From Sediminibacterium sp. (GTDB lineage: Bacteria; Bacteroidota; Bacteroidia; Chitinophagales; Chitinophagaceae), in assembly GCF_030695065.1 (NCBI RefSeq), contig NZ_JAUYTR010000023.1:310001-374000 (forward strand): 64,000 bases of DNA, given 5' to 3'. The notes beneath the pieces were generated by a model. That model did not search any database and had not been told where the DNA came from. It was given only the letters and a program-made list of their open reading frames with translations. This document shows positions 35,480 to 44,767 of this stretch, one piece after another. Numbering within the stretch: the stretch's first letter is position 1; every line of letters starts with the position of its first letter. The translations under genes and the position numbers were made by a program.

Positions 35480-36139
35480 TTATACAGCTTCTGTTAATTG
35501 TTTTTTTTGTACTGGCTGGGTTGTTAAGTTTTTAAAAAAATCTACTTCACCGGTTTCTACATTATACATAGCACCTACAATTCCAATTTCTCCTCTAGAA
35601 AAAAAGTCTTTAATAATTTCGCTTTTATGCAAAATTTCTTCCATGCTATTCTCTACATTGGCATAAGCCACATTGTCTTTAAAACAATGTTGGTCTTTAC
35701 TTTTCAACATGGCTTTGCTAATAGCTGGTTTAATAGCACTCAGTAATCCGGTGATATGACCATCTTTAACATCTGCTTGGGCACTTTTAATGGCACCACA
35801 TGCTGTATGTCCTAGCACAACCAATACTTTTGACCCTACATATTTTACTGCATACTCCAAACTGCCTAAAATGCTGTCGTTTACAATATTTCCAGCTACT
35901 CTAATGCTGAATAAATCTCCCAAACCTTGGTCAAAAATTAATTCAGCAGAAGTTCTTGAATCCATACAGCTCAAAACAACGCCAAATGGAAATTGTCCTT
36001 CGCGGGTTTCATTAATCATTTCTAAATGATCGTGGTCTTTACTTAGGTTATTTACAAATCGATGATTCCCTTCTACCAATAATTCAAATGCTTTGGCGGG
36101 AGTTAAATTTTCTAAGTATTCTTTAGAATGTTTTCTCAT
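35480..36139 (-). CDS. Beta-class carbonic anhydrase
   Basis: About 219 residues from the ATG at 36139 (a frame-extending ATG at 36193 adds 18 unlikely residues). The start was chosen because MRKHSKEYLENLTPAKAFEL begins the conserved fold. Zinc ligands and the Asp-Arg dyad are visible in VLSCMDSRTSAE and VLGHTACGAIKSA. The enzyme interconverts CO2 and bicarbonate. It is the first gene of a two-gene operon with the SulP transporter. Confidence 0.93.
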   Translation of the reverse strand: MRKHSKEYLENLTPAKAFELLVEGNHRFVNNLSKDHDHLEMINETREGQFPFGVVLSCMDSRTSAELIFDQGLGDLFSIRVAGNIVNDSILGSLEYAVKYVGSKVLVVLGHTACGAIKSAQADVKDGHITGLLSAIKPAISKAMLKSKDQHCFKDNVAYANVENSMEEILHKSEIIKDFFSRGEIGIVGAMYNVETGEVDFFKNLTTQPVQKKQLTEAV

Positions 36140-36222
36140 AATTATATTATTCTGGTTAATGCTCAAGACGGGCATTAACATCTTGTTCAACAAAAAGTGT
36201 AAAACAAATGTGCAGGATTAAA

Positions 36223-36588
36223 CTATGCCCTATTTGGAGGGGGCACCAATAATTCGCCGTGATATGCTTTATAGCTATCACCGTCTAAACCAATAGCGTG
36301 AGATAAGGCGATATAATTAAAAGCTATAACAGAAGCAGAATGATGAATATATTCTTCTAATAAATTGTTGCAATTATGCGGCTTTTCTTCAGAATTGCTA
36401 TTTAATGGATTGGCGGTTTCCTCTTCACCCCCATTGTCTATTGGAGATTCTATGCTGGTCAATTGGTCTTGACTAAATTGATTAGCCATTATAAATGGAG
36501 TACTTACCGTTAACCATAATAAAGCCAATACAAAAAATAATGCATTCAGTTTTTGAAAAATAATATGGCTTCGTGTGGCTTTACGCAT
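36223..36588 (-). CDS. Small exported or membrane protein of unknown function
   Basis: About 121 residues from the ATG at 36588. The longer frame from 36708 would overlap the upstream SDR gene and lacks a signal sequence. The N-terminus (MRKATRSHIIFQKLNALFFV, then LALLWLTVSTPFIMANQ) is a signal peptide or anchor. The acidic middle (DNGGEEETANPLNSNSEEKP) looks disordered. The C-terminal part has NCNNLLEEYIHHSASVIAFN and LLVPPPNRA. I do not recognise a family. It lies 83 bp downstream of the sphingolipid operon in the same direction. Confidence 0.6.
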   Translation of the reverse strand: MRKATRSHIIFQKLNALFFVLALLWLTVSTPFIMANQFSQDQLTSIESPIDNGGEEETANPLNSNSEEKPHNCNNLLEEYIHHSASVIAFNYIALSHAIGLDGDSYKAYHGELLVPPPNRA

Positions 36589-36670
36589 AAATACAACGCT
36601 AAGTTGTAAGCGTAAATTTAAGGTAAAACAACTACACGTTGTATTTGAAAAAAATATTAAGAAAATTTTA

Positions 36671-37672
36671 TCAGCCTTTGATCCAACCATTTTTCTTGTA
36701 CCAATCAATGGTATGTTCTAAGCCCTTCTGCAGGGGAAAGTCGGGCAAAAATCCCCATTGCTTTAAAACAGTTGCATCCACCGCCCAGTTGGGTGCCTGA
36801 AATTCTTTCAACCGCTCTTTGTTCAGAACCGGCGTTACTCCCCTTAAATTGCCTACCCACTCACTTACTTGTGCCGCTGCTTTTGCAATTGGAACGGGAA
36901 CAACAATGGGTAGTGTTTTTTTACCCAATACCGCTTTCACCATATTGTTAAATTCCTTTGCGGTATAATTAGCCGTATCACTTAAAAGAATATTTCTGGC
37001 AACAATGGGTTTATCAATGCTTAAAAAAACGGCCTTACATACATCTGCAACATGAATAAAACTGAGTTGTTGCGCTGTATTACCAATATACAATTCTAGG
37101 TGTTGATTCAAAGATTGTATTAAAACCAGTAAGTCTTTTTCTCTAGGACCATAAACGGTGGTAGGATGAACAATAACAAAAGGGAACTGATTTTTGGTTG
37201 CCAACATTTGCTCTGCGGCCAATTTGCTTTTTCCGTATGCAGTAATAGGCGCTTGCATATTGGTTTCAGCAACGGGTGTTTTACCTACACCTGGCCCATA
37301 AGAAGCCAAACTACTTAAAAAAACAAAACGCGCTGGAACCATTTCTAGTTCAATCAGTGCATCAACCAATCTTTCAGTATTGTGTAAATTAACTTTATAA
37401 TATTCGTCTAAGACCCTACTTTTTGTGAGTCCTGCAGAATGAACAACCACATCAAATGGACCAAATATTTCAGCATTTTTACGGAGTTGGTTTTGCAATT
37501 TTTCTTTGTTAGAAAAATCCATTTCAAATAAATGCAGGTCGGGATGATTTAAGTATCCTTTGCTACTCGAAGATCTTATACCAGCAAAAGTGCGATAACC
37601 TCTTTTCAACGCTTCTTCCACTAAAAAGCTCCCAATGAATCCGCTGGCACCTGTTATCAGTATGTTTTTCAT
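36671..37672 (-). CDS. NAD-dependent epimerase/dehydratase, ceramide-reductase (CerR)-like SDR
   Basis: 333 residues, extended short-chain dehydrogenase. Residues 1-15 hold the dinucleotide loop GASGFIGS, and the catalytic pair is Y146-x3-K150 in YGKSKLAAEQ. A membrane association is not obvious. In bacterial sphingolipid synthesis an SDR of this family (CerR) reduces the 3-oxo group of the ceramide precursor. It is the third gene after a serine palmitoyltransferase and a GNAT-type ceramide synthase candidate, with 11-13 bp gaps. The function is assigned from that cluster; by sequence alone it would be a generic sugar-nucleotide-type epimerase. Confidence 0.75.
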   Translation of the reverse strand: MKNILITGASGFIGSFLVEEALKRGYRTFAGIRSSSSKGYLNHPDLHLFEMDFSNKEKLQNQLRKNAEIFGPFDVVVHSAGLTKSRVLDEYYKVNLHNTERLVDALIELEMVPARFVFLSSLASYGPGVGKTPVAETNMQAPITAYGKSKLAAEQMLATKNQFPFVIVHPTTVYGPREKDLLVLIQSLNQHLELYIGNTAQQLSFIHVADVCKAVFLSIDKPIVARNILLSDTANYTAKEFNNMVKAVLGKKTLPIVVPVPIAKAAAQVSEWVGNLRGVTPVLNKERLKEFQAPNWAVDATVLKQWGFLPDFPLQKGLEHTIDWYKKNGWIKG

Positions 37673-37683
37673 TGAAATGCTGG

Positions 37684-38805
37684 TTATAGTTGTTTAATAA
37701 AACAACGTCTGCGCTTATGTTGTTTGGCATCAAAATGCTGCCAGGTACTTTGCACTTTGGTATTCTCTTCTAATTCAGGATTGCTTTCTGCAAAAACAAT
37801 TCCTGCTTTTGCATAGTTCTTATTAAACTCTCTTAATACAATGGCATTTACACCCTTGCCCTGCAAACTTTTATCTATACCAATTAATAATAAATCAACT
37901 TCATCATTTTTCTTAAGGGCAGTTAACAAATGAATAAACCCAAAAGGAAACAATGACCCATTAGCTTTTTGTAAAGCTTTTGAAAGCGAAGGCATAGAAA
38001 TTCCAAAGCCCACCAATTTATTTTGCTCGTTGGCAATTAGGGTGATAAACTCTACCCTAATCATTGAAAAATACATTTTTACATAATAGTCAATCTGGCG
38101 TTGGGTCAATTCTACTACACCATACAACTCCGCATAGGTTTCATTCACCAATTGAAATACTTCTTTTGCATAGGGCTTTAAATCTTTAGTAGATTTCATG
38201 GGCACCACATGCAACTTAAACCTTCGCTCTACTAGGTTGGCAATTTTTAAAATATTTTCTGGTAATTCTTTGGGAACATTAATGCGATACTCTACCCAAT
38301 CTACCGCTTTACCATAACCCAATTGTTCCATGAACCGAGGGTAGTATGGGTAGTTATAAATAGTAGCCATAGTGCCACGCTCTTCAAATCCTTCTACCAG
38401 CATGCCTTCATAATCCAAATCGGTAAAACCCAATGGACCATGCACTGCAGTACAACCCAATTCCTTTGCCCAATTTTCTACTTGGTTTATCAATGCTTGG
38501 GCAATATCAATGTCTTCTATAAAATCAATCCATCCAAAACGCAAATAATTATTATTCCAACGTTCTACATATTTCTTATTGTAAATGGCTGCAACCCTTC
38601 CTACCACTACTCCATTTTGAAAAGCCAACCAGTAGCGAGCTTCACAAAAATCAAAAGCTGGATTTTTTTTTGGGTTGAGCGTAGCCGCCTCATCAAAGCG
38701 TAGCTTAGGAATATTATAGGGGTTGTTTTTGTACAACGCATACGGAAAGTCTAGAAAAGCATTCATTTGCTTTTTACCAGTTACTTCTTGAATGGTAATA
38801 TCCAT
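37684..38805 (-). CDS. GNAT-like protein, candidate bacterial ceramide synthase
   Basis: 373 residues. The N-terminal half starts FPYALYKNNPYNIPKLRFDE and includes PKKNPAFDFCEARYWLAFQN, then VVGRVAAIYNKKYVE, a GNAT-like beta-alpha core, and GPLGFTDLDYEGMLVEGFEE. The C-terminal half is a second acyltransferase-like unit with LIGIDKSLQGKGVNAIVLRE. Caulobacter-type bacterial ceramide synthases belong to this acyl-CoA N-acyltransferase fold and are encoded beside serine palmitoyltransferase. This gene lies 13 bp after such a gene. It would attach an acyl chain to 3-oxosphinganine at the inner membrane. Residues of the active site are not certain. Confidence 0.72.
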   Translation of the reverse strand: MDITIQEVTGKKQMNAFLDFPYALYKNNPYNIPKLRFDEAATLNPKKNPAFDFCEARYWLAFQNGVVVGRVAAIYNKKYVERWNNNYLRFGWIDFIEDIDIAQALINQVENWAKELGCTAVHGPLGFTDLDYEGMLVEGFEERGTMATIYNYPYYPRFMEQLGYGKAVDWVEYRINVPKELPENILKIANLVERRFKLHVVPMKSTKDLKPYAKEVFQLVNETYAELYGVVELTQRQIDYYVKMYFSMIRVEFITLIANEQNKLVGFGISMPSLSKALQKANGSLFPFGFIHLLTALKKNDEVDLLLIGIDKSLQGKGVNAIVLREFNKNYAKAGIVFAESNPELEENTKVQSTWQHFDAKQHKRRRCFIKQL

Positions 38806-38818
38806 AATGGAAGCGGTA

Positions 38819-40027
38819 TTATGCTACAGATACGTGTCTAGCTATATTTAGCTCGTTGGCAACCAACTGCAATTTTTCTAATGCAGAATCTAATTGCTCT
38901 TTCGTATGTGTGGCCATGATAGACATTCTAATAAGCGATGAATCACTTTTAACCGCAGGGGAAACCACTGGATTTACAAAAATACCTTCTTCAAAAAGGC
39001 GTTGTGTAAATTTAAAAGTGAGGAAATTATCTCTTATATAAATTGGTATGATGGGAGTTTCGGATGCACCCATTTCAAAACCCAAATCTTGTAAAGCATT
39101 CACCATATAAGCAGTATTCTTCCAAAGTGCTTCTAATCGTTCTGGCTCACGCTGTATAATTCTCAAAGCTGCTAATGCAGATGCAGTTGCAGACGGAGGT
39201 GTGCTTGCACTAAAAATCATTGGGCGTGCAGTATGCTTTAAAAAGTTGATCATTTCTTTGCTTCCAGCAACATAACCTCCTAAAGAAGCCAATGATTTAC
39301 TAAAAGTTCCAACAATTAAATCAACTTCATTGGTTAATCCAAAATGATCTGCGGTTCCTTTACCCAACTTACCCAACACACCTAAAGAATGGGCATCATC
39401 TACCATTACCAGTGATTGGTATTTCTTTGCGAGTGCAACAATTTCAGGAAGTTTACAAATATCACCTTCCATGCTAAAAATACCATCTACCACAATCATT
39501 TTGATGGTATCTAATGGAACAGTGCTGAGCTTTTGCTCAAGGTCTTGCATATTATTGTGTGCATATTTAAGCACTTTAGAAAACGACAAACGCGCTCCTT
39601 CAATAATAGATGCATGATCTAATTCATCCAATATAATCACCCCATTTCTACCAGTAATAGCAGAAACAGCGCCTAGGTTTGTTTGAAATCCGGTGGTAAA
39701 AGTTAGGGCGGCTTCTTTGCCAATATGCTTGGCCAAAGCGTCTTCTAATTCAACGTGCAAGTTAGAAGTACCGTTTAAAAAACGTGAACCAGAACAACTG
39801 CTGCCATACTGATCAATGGCATCTTTTGCCGCTTTTAACACTTCCGGATGGTTGGTTAGCCCCATATAACTATTGGAACCAAACATCAATACCTTATTAC
39901 CCCCAATCATTACTTCAGTGTCATTGTTCTTTTCAATTGCACGGAAATAGGGGTAAATACCTGCGCTTTTTAATTCGTCGGGGGTAGTAAAACTTCTAAT
40001 TTTTTCCAGTAAACTCTCTTGAATCAT
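38819..40027 (-). CDS. spt: Serine palmitoyltransferase (alpha-oxoamine synthase)
   Basis: 402 residues, fold-type I PLP enzyme. The Schiff-base lysine is K244 in TFSKSLASLGGYVAG. The cofactor aspartate and histidine are in VMVDDAHSLG (D210, H213), and the ring-stacking His138 is in LDELDHAS. It condenses serine with an acyl thioester, giving 3-oxosphinganine, the first step of sphingolipid synthesis. AON synthase (BioF) and KBL are homologous alternatives; the downstream GNAT and SDR genes, and the abundance of sphingolipids in Bacteroidota, favour SPT. It is the first gene of a three-gene operon. Confidence 0.88.
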   Translation of the reverse strand: MIQESLLEKIRSFTTPDELKSAGIYPYFRAIEKNNDTEVMIGGNKVLMFGSNSYMGLTNHPEVLKAAKDAIDQYGSSCSGSRFLNGTSNLHVELEDALAKHIGKEAALTFTTGFQTNLGAVSAITGRNGVIILDELDHASIIEGARLSFSKVLKYAHNNMQDLEQKLSTVPLDTIKMIVVDGIFSMEGDICKLPEIVALAKKYQSLVMVDDAHSLGVLGKLGKGTADHFGLTNEVDLIVGTFSKSLASLGGYVAGSKEMINFLKHTARPMIFSASTPPSATASALAALRIIQREPERLEALWKNTAYMVNALQDLGFEMGASETPIIPIYIRDNFLTFKFTQRLFEEGIFVNPVVSPAVKSDSSLIRMSIMATHTKEQLDSALEKLQLVANELNIARHVSVA

Positions 40028-40122
40028 TCTTTATACAATTTTGACAATTTTGAACTGAAACGCAGGTTTCGGTAGCAAAAAAATCTGCTGAATTTTATTA
40101 TTTATTCAGGCTGAAACATTTG

Positions 40123-40130
40123 CAAAGATA
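40123..40130 (-). promoter_or_regulatory. Candidate -7 element (TATCTTTG) for the spt operon
   Basis: On the minus strand TATCTTTG matches the Bacteroidota TAnnTTTG -7 consensus exactly. It is about 95 bp upstream of the spt start codon in a 235-bp divergent intergenic region. No well-spaced -33 TTTG was found. The rest of that gap (40131-40262) is AT-rich and would hold the promoter of the divergent esterase gene; nothing else was recognised there. Confidence 0.4.
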
Positions 40131-40262
40131 TTAAATTACAATAAGTTAATAGTAAAACAATATTAATAACCTATTGATTTAATAGAAATTTACTAAAAAA
40201 CCACCCAAAAAAGCGCAATTGATAAACAAAACCTACCTTTTTTATCTAAAAACTTCAATAAA

Positions 40263-41900
40263 ATGACCAGATTCCTGCTTTTTTTAACAATCTTAATTGG
40301 ACTAGATAGTACCATTTTTGGCCAAAATCAAGTAATTCCTTTGTACAAAAGTTCCATAAAGGGATCAGAAAACTGGAATTGGGAAGAGGCAGAGAATACC
40401 AAAAATGATTGGGGCCTAAGAATTGTATACAATGTTGCTAAACCAAGCCTAACTGTTTTTAAACCTGAAGTTGGCAAAGAGAATGGTACTTCTATAATAA
40501 TAGCCCCAGGTGGTGCTTTCCGTGCCTTGTCTATAGACAACGAAGGATATGATGTTGCCAAATGGTTGGCTAAAAAAGGCATTACCTGTTTTGTATTAAA
40601 ATACCGCTTAATAAAGAGCAATACTACCGACCCAGTTACCGAAATGAATGCCATTTGGGGTACCGAGAAATTTAACCAACAAAATATGGAGCTGATTCCA
40701 TTGGCTATTGAAGATGGAAGAAACGCTATTGCTTATGTTCGAGAACATGCCGATGAATTTAAACTAGACCCAAATCGTATTGGCATCATGGGTTTTTCTG
40801 CTGGAGGAACGGTAACTGCCGGAACAGCTTACGGTTACACTGAAGCCAATAAGCCCAATTTTATAGCCCCTGTTTATGCATTTTATCCTAAAGCAATGCA
40901 AGGAAAACTAAATGCTAAAGCACCTCCTGCCTTTATTTTAGCTGCTTCGGATGATAATTTAGATTTGACAAGTCATAGTGTAGATTTATATAGTCAGTGG
41001 TTGGCAAATAAGCAGCAAGCCGAGCTACACTTGTATGCAAAAGGTGGACATGGATTTGGTATGAGTGCACAAAAACCCACCAACACTTGGATTGAGCGAT
41101 TTACTGATTGGTTGGAAATGAACAATTGGATGTCTAAAAGCAATTATAATCCTGCATATAAAGCATATGAGAAAAAATCATTCGCATATGCAACTGATAA
41201 AAATTTACCCTATAGAATTTTATACCCTGAAAATTACGATCGCAATAAAAAATATCCTTTGATATTAGTGTTGCATGGTGCAGGCGAAAGGGGGAACGAT
41301 AATGAAAAACAATTAATGCATGGAGCAAAAATGTTTTTGACTCCAGAAAATAGAACACAATACCCTGCTATTGTTGTATTTCCACAATGTCCTTCTAATT
41401 CATATTGGGCCACATCTTCAATAGATCGTTCAAAGAGCCCAGTTCAATTCAGGTTCAATTACGATAGTATTCCAAATTGGCCACAGGCAGCTGCCAACGC
41501 ATTGGCTAAACAATTGGCCAATGAAGAATCGGTAGACCAATCTCGTATCTATATTACTGGTTTATCAATGGGCGGTATGGGTACTTTTGAATCTGTTTAT
41601 CGCAACCCTAATTTTTATGCTGCTGCCGCACCAATTTGCGGTGGCGGTAACGATTCATTATATAATAATAGCATTAAGAATACTGCTTTCCGTGTATTTC
41701 ATGGCGATGCAGACGCTGTTGTGAGTGTAGACTTATCTAGAAAAATGGTGGCACGTTTAAATGAACTAAAAGTACCAGTAGAATATATTGAATACCGAGG
41801 CGTAAATCATAATAGCTGGGACAATGCATTTGCAGAACCAACTTTTATGAGTTGGTTATTTCAACATAGTATGAAACCCAACAAAAAGAAAAACAAATAG
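40263..41900 (+). CDS. Exported two-domain alpha/beta-hydrolase esterase
   Basis: 545 residues with a signal peptide (FLLFLTILIGLDSTIFGQ). Domain 1 (about 25-290) is a xylan-esterase/lipase-like hydrolase with APGGAFRALS, the nucleophile elbow GFSAGGTV and GGHGFGM. Domain 2 (about 300-540) is a CE1/PHB-depolymerase-like esterase with LVLHGAGERG, the elbow GLSMGGMG and the catalytic-His region RGVNHNSWD. Both serine elbows are intact. Such fusions deacylate plant polysaccharides such as acetyl- or feruloyl-xylan. It is monocistronic and ends 26 bp before a convergent transporter gene. Confidence 0.88.
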   Translation: MTRFLLFLTILIGLDSTIFGQNQVIPLYKSSIKGSENWNWEEAENTKNDWGLRIVYNVAKPSLTVFKPEVGKENGTSIIIAPGGAFRALSIDNEGYDVAKWLAKKGITCFVLKYRLIKSNTTDPVTEMNAIWGTEKFNQQNMELIPLAIEDGRNAIAYVREHADEFKLDPNRIGIMGFSAGGTVTAGTAYGYTEANKPNFIAPVYAFYPKAMQGKLNAKAPPAFILAASDDNLDLTSHSVDLYSQWLANKQQAELHLYAKGGHGFGMSAQKPTNTWIERFTDWLEMNNWMSKSNYNPAYKAYEKKSFAYATDKNLPYRILYPENYDRNKKYPLILVLHGAGERGNDNEKQLMHGAKMFLTPENRTQYPAIVVFPQCPSNSYWATSSIDRSKSPVQFRFNYDSIPNWPQAAANALAKQLANEESVDQSRIYITGLSMGGMGTFESVYRNPNFYAAAAPICGGGNDSLYNNSIKNTAFRVFHGDADAVVSVDLSRKMVARLNELKVPVEYIEYRGVNHNSWDNAFAEPTFMSWLFQHSMKPNKKKNK

Positions 41901-41926
41901 GCTTTATAGTTTGGTTTGTTTTACTA

Positions 41927-43432
41927 TTAATGTAATCGAATTAAATAAGGCTGAAGCAACCAACAGAAGAGAGTAATAATGATAATGCAAATAATATTTA
42001 AAACAAACCCTGTTTTAATCATGTCTTTTATTTTAACATGACCACTGGCAAATACGATGGCATTGGGTGGTGTACCCATGGGCAACATACTGGCTACACT
42101 TGCACCCAATGTCATGGGTATACCTAATGACAACGGATCCATATTTAATGCAATAGCAACAGAAGAAATAACTGGAGCCAACACAATTACTTGCGCAACA
42201 TTGCTCATTACTTCACTCAAAAAAACAGAGAGTGTGGTAACCACCAAAATCATCAACAACAAATTACTCGAAGAAAAAGAAGCAATATAAGTTCCTAGTT
42301 GTTGTAATAAATTAGCGTCTTCCAAAGCTTTGGCCAACGCAATACCACCGCCAAACATCAATAATATTCCCCAAGCCATTTTACTAGTGTCTTCCCATGC
42401 TAACAATCGAGCGTTCAATTCCGTTTCGCCTTCTTTTGTTGTATTATATTTTATTTCATCAGAAACTGTTTCAGCATCTTTAGAGCCTGCCGAAACAATG
42501 AACAGTGTTAATCCTCCCGCCATAGCAATAATAGCATCGTCTAACTGAATGATCTTTTGAAAACCATTAATTAAATCTTTGGTAATCCATAAAAAAACCG
42601 TGACGGAAAAAATAATTAGTACTCTTTTTTCGGGTAATGAAACCCTACCCAGCTTAGCCAACTCTTCTTGTATGAACGCCTTGCCTTCAACACTATGACT
42701 AATTTTATTTGGATACAGCCATTTAACCATGACCCAATAGAGTCCAAAAATCATTACTACAGTTAAGGGCATAAACACCATCATCCAATCGGTAAAACCA
42801 ATCGTGTAATTAAAACGCTCACTAATATGGGCTACATACGCAACATTCGGTGGCGTTCCTATAATGGTACCGAGTGCAAAATTGGATGCATAAGCAATTG
42901 ACAACATCAACACCAACGAGAAGTTTTTGATATTTCCATCTTCATTGTGATGCTTGGTAATCACATGAATAACCGAGCCCGCAATGGGAAGCATCATCAT
43001 AGTGGTAGCGGTATTGCTCAACCAAAGACTTAAAAAACAAGTGGCCAAAATAAAGCCTAATATTATTCTATCTCCATTGGTTCCTGTAATATTAATGATG
43101 CCAAGTGCTATGCGTTTATGCAGGTTCCACTTTTCTATTGCTAATGCAATAAAAAAGCCACCCATGAATAAAAATATAGTTGAATCGGAGTATGCCTTAG
43201 TAACCTCTTTAATGGATGCTATACCCAATAATGGAAAGACCACAATTGGCACGAGCGCTACTACCGCTAATGGTGCTGCTTCTAATACCCACCAGGTAAT
43301 CATTGCAAAAGCAATAGACAACACTGTCACCGATTTGGGCGACAACAAAAAAGGGTTAACAAAATAAAACAGCAATGCAATAGCTAAACCAATTAGCATG
43401 GCCATTTCTTTCTTATATCGTTGGTACAACAT
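41927..43432 (-). CDS. DASS/SLC13-family sodium-coupled anion symporter
   Basis: 501 residues with about 11-12 membrane segments. The family landmarks are WLSNTATTMMMLPIAGSVI (first SNT signature), NFALGTIIGTPPNVAYV, a second SNV-type region (FLSEVMSNVAQVIVLAPVIS) and LPMGTPPNAIVFASGHV near the C-terminus. It probably takes up dicarboxylates, citrate or sulfate with Na+; the substrate is not clear. It lies 4 bp downstream of an amidohydrolase gene, so the two may share a transcript. Confidence 0.92.
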   Translation of the reverse strand: MLYQRYKKEMAMLIGLAIALLFYFVNPFLLSPKSVTVLSIAFAMITWWVLEAAPLAVVALVPIVVFPLLGIASIKEVTKAYSDSTIFLFMGGFFIALAIEKWNLHKRIALGIINITGTNGDRIILGFILATCFLSLWLSNTATTMMMLPIAGSVIHVITKHHNEDGNIKNFSLVLMLSIAYASNFALGTIIGTPPNVAYVAHISERFNYTIGFTDWMMVFMPLTVVMIFGLYWVMVKWLYPNKISHSVEGKAFIQEELAKLGRVSLPEKRVLIIFSVTVFLWITKDLINGFQKIIQLDDAIIAMAGGLTLFIVSAGSKDAETVSDEIKYNTTKEGETELNARLLAWEDTSKMAWGILLMFGGGIALAKALEDANLLQQLGTYIASFSSSNLLLMILVVTTLSVFLSEVMSNVAQVIVLAPVISSVAIALNMDPLSLGIPMTLGASVASMLPMGTPPNAIVFASGHVKIKDMIKTGFVLNIICIIIITLFCWLLQPYLIRLH

Positions 43433-43436
43433 ATGA

Positions 43437-44750
43437 CTAAGGTATATAAATCACTCCGTCTTTCATTACCCACAAAGGTTTACGTAATGCAGAAATTGAA
43501 ACAGAAGGATCGCCTTCAAAAAAAACTAAGTCTGCTAAATGTCCTGCTTTAATAAATCCAATTTTGTTTTGTAATTGCAGGGCTTTTGCATTTATACTTG
43601 TAGCAGCTTGCAATACATGTAAAGGTTTCATTCCATAATTAACCATCAACTCCATTTCTAATACATTCTCTCCGTGAGCAAATACCCCCACGTCTCCACC
43701 CATACCAATAGTTACTCCATGGTCCATTGCAATTTTAAATGCTTTCCGTTTTTGGGTTACTGCTTCAGGCTCTGTGTCAACTCCTTTTTTCCAACCCTTG
43801 TATTGTGTTACCGATTCTGTTGCAGCCAATGTTGGATAATAAACTACTCCTTTTTGTTTCATCAATAATGCAGTTTCTGCATTTAACAAGTCTCCATGCT
43901 CTATAGTTACTGCTCCACCTAATATGGCTCTTTGCATGGCTTCATTGGTTTTAGCATGTGCTACCATTACTCTTCCACTACTTCTGGTTACTTCATTCAT
44001 AAGTTTTAATTCATCTAAAGTAAAAGTAGGCATGGCTTCATCATTTAATCCCCAACGATAATCGGCATATACTTTAATAAGGTCGGCTCCTTTACCAATT
44101 TGATCTCTCACCACTTTAATTAAATTATTTCCATCTGCTTCTTCTGCTCCAATCATAATTTGTTGATCTAGGTCATAGCCTTTAGGACCATAAGAACCTG
44201 TTGCTACTATTGCCCTTCCGGCAACCATTAAACGAGGTCCAGGTATTATGCCATCCTCAATAGCTCTTTTTATGGCTACATCTGCATAACCAGCACCTTC
44301 CGATCCTAAATCTCTAGCGGTAGTAAAACCAGCCATCAAGGTTTTCTTTACATGTACTGTAGCTCTTGCTGTTCTATAAGCATCCGACTCTTTAGCTACC
44401 TGTGTATCCCAGTCGGTTAAATTGTAAGGATATAATAATATATGAGAGTGCCCTTCAATTAAGCCAGGTGTTAATGTAGCATTGGGATAATTGATCAGTT
44501 TTGCATTTGCAGGCACAGCTATTTTATCTTTTGGTCCTGCTGCAGTAATGGTATTTCCTTGAACAATCACCGCCCAATTTTGCTGCATATTTTCTCCATC
44601 AAAAACTTTACCAGCAGAAATATAATAAACAAGATTATTGCTTGAGAATACTTGGGCATTGCAAGTGGTAATGATGACTATATTGCTACAAAATAACAAG
44701 AGCATTGCTGCTGCTGAAACAAGCAAGCGGTTTTTCAAATTGGTTTTCAT
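43437..44750 (-). CDS. Exported amidohydrolase (imidazolonepropionase/prolidase-like)
   Basis: 437 residues. A hydrophobic signal (LLVSAAAMLLLFCSNIVIIT, then TCNAQ) begins the protein. The metal-dependent hydrolase motifs are LTPGLIEGHSHILL, the TTARDLGSEG stretch, VMVAHAKTNEAM, TIEHGDLLNAET and MGGDVGVFAHGENV, ending in HLADLVFFEGDPS. These resemble Xaa-Pro dipeptidases and related TIM-barrel amidohydrolases. The substrate is unknown. It may be cotranscribed with the DASS transporter. Confidence 0.85.
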   Translation of the reverse strand: MKTNLKNRLLVSAAAMLLLFCSNIVIITTCNAQVFSSNNLVYYISAGKVFDGENMQQNWAVIVQGNTITAAGPKDKIAVPANAKLINYPNATLTPGLIEGHSHILLYPYNLTDWDTQVAKESDAYRTARATVHVKKTLMAGFTTARDLGSEGAGYADVAIKRAIEDGIIPGPRLMVAGRAIVATGSYGPKGYDLDQQIMIGAEEADGNNLIKVVRDQIGKGADLIKVYADYRWGLNDEAMPTFTLDELKLMNEVTRSSGRVMVAHAKTNEAMQRAILGGAVTIEHGDLLNAETALLMKQKGVVYYPTLAATESVTQYKGWKKGVDTEPEAVTQKRKAFKIAMDHGVTIGMGGDVGVFAHGENVLEMELMVNYGMKPLHVLQAATSINAKALQLQNKIGFIKAGHLADLVFFEGDPSVSISALRKPLWVMKDGVIYIP

Positions 44751-44767
44751 GCAACCAATTTACAACA

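Noticed and set aside
36622..36650. ACAAC-GTGTA-GTTGT hairpin followed by TTTT downstream of the ceramide-reductase-like gene
   Set aside because: The stem is only 5 bp in AT-rich DNA; not distinguishable from chance.
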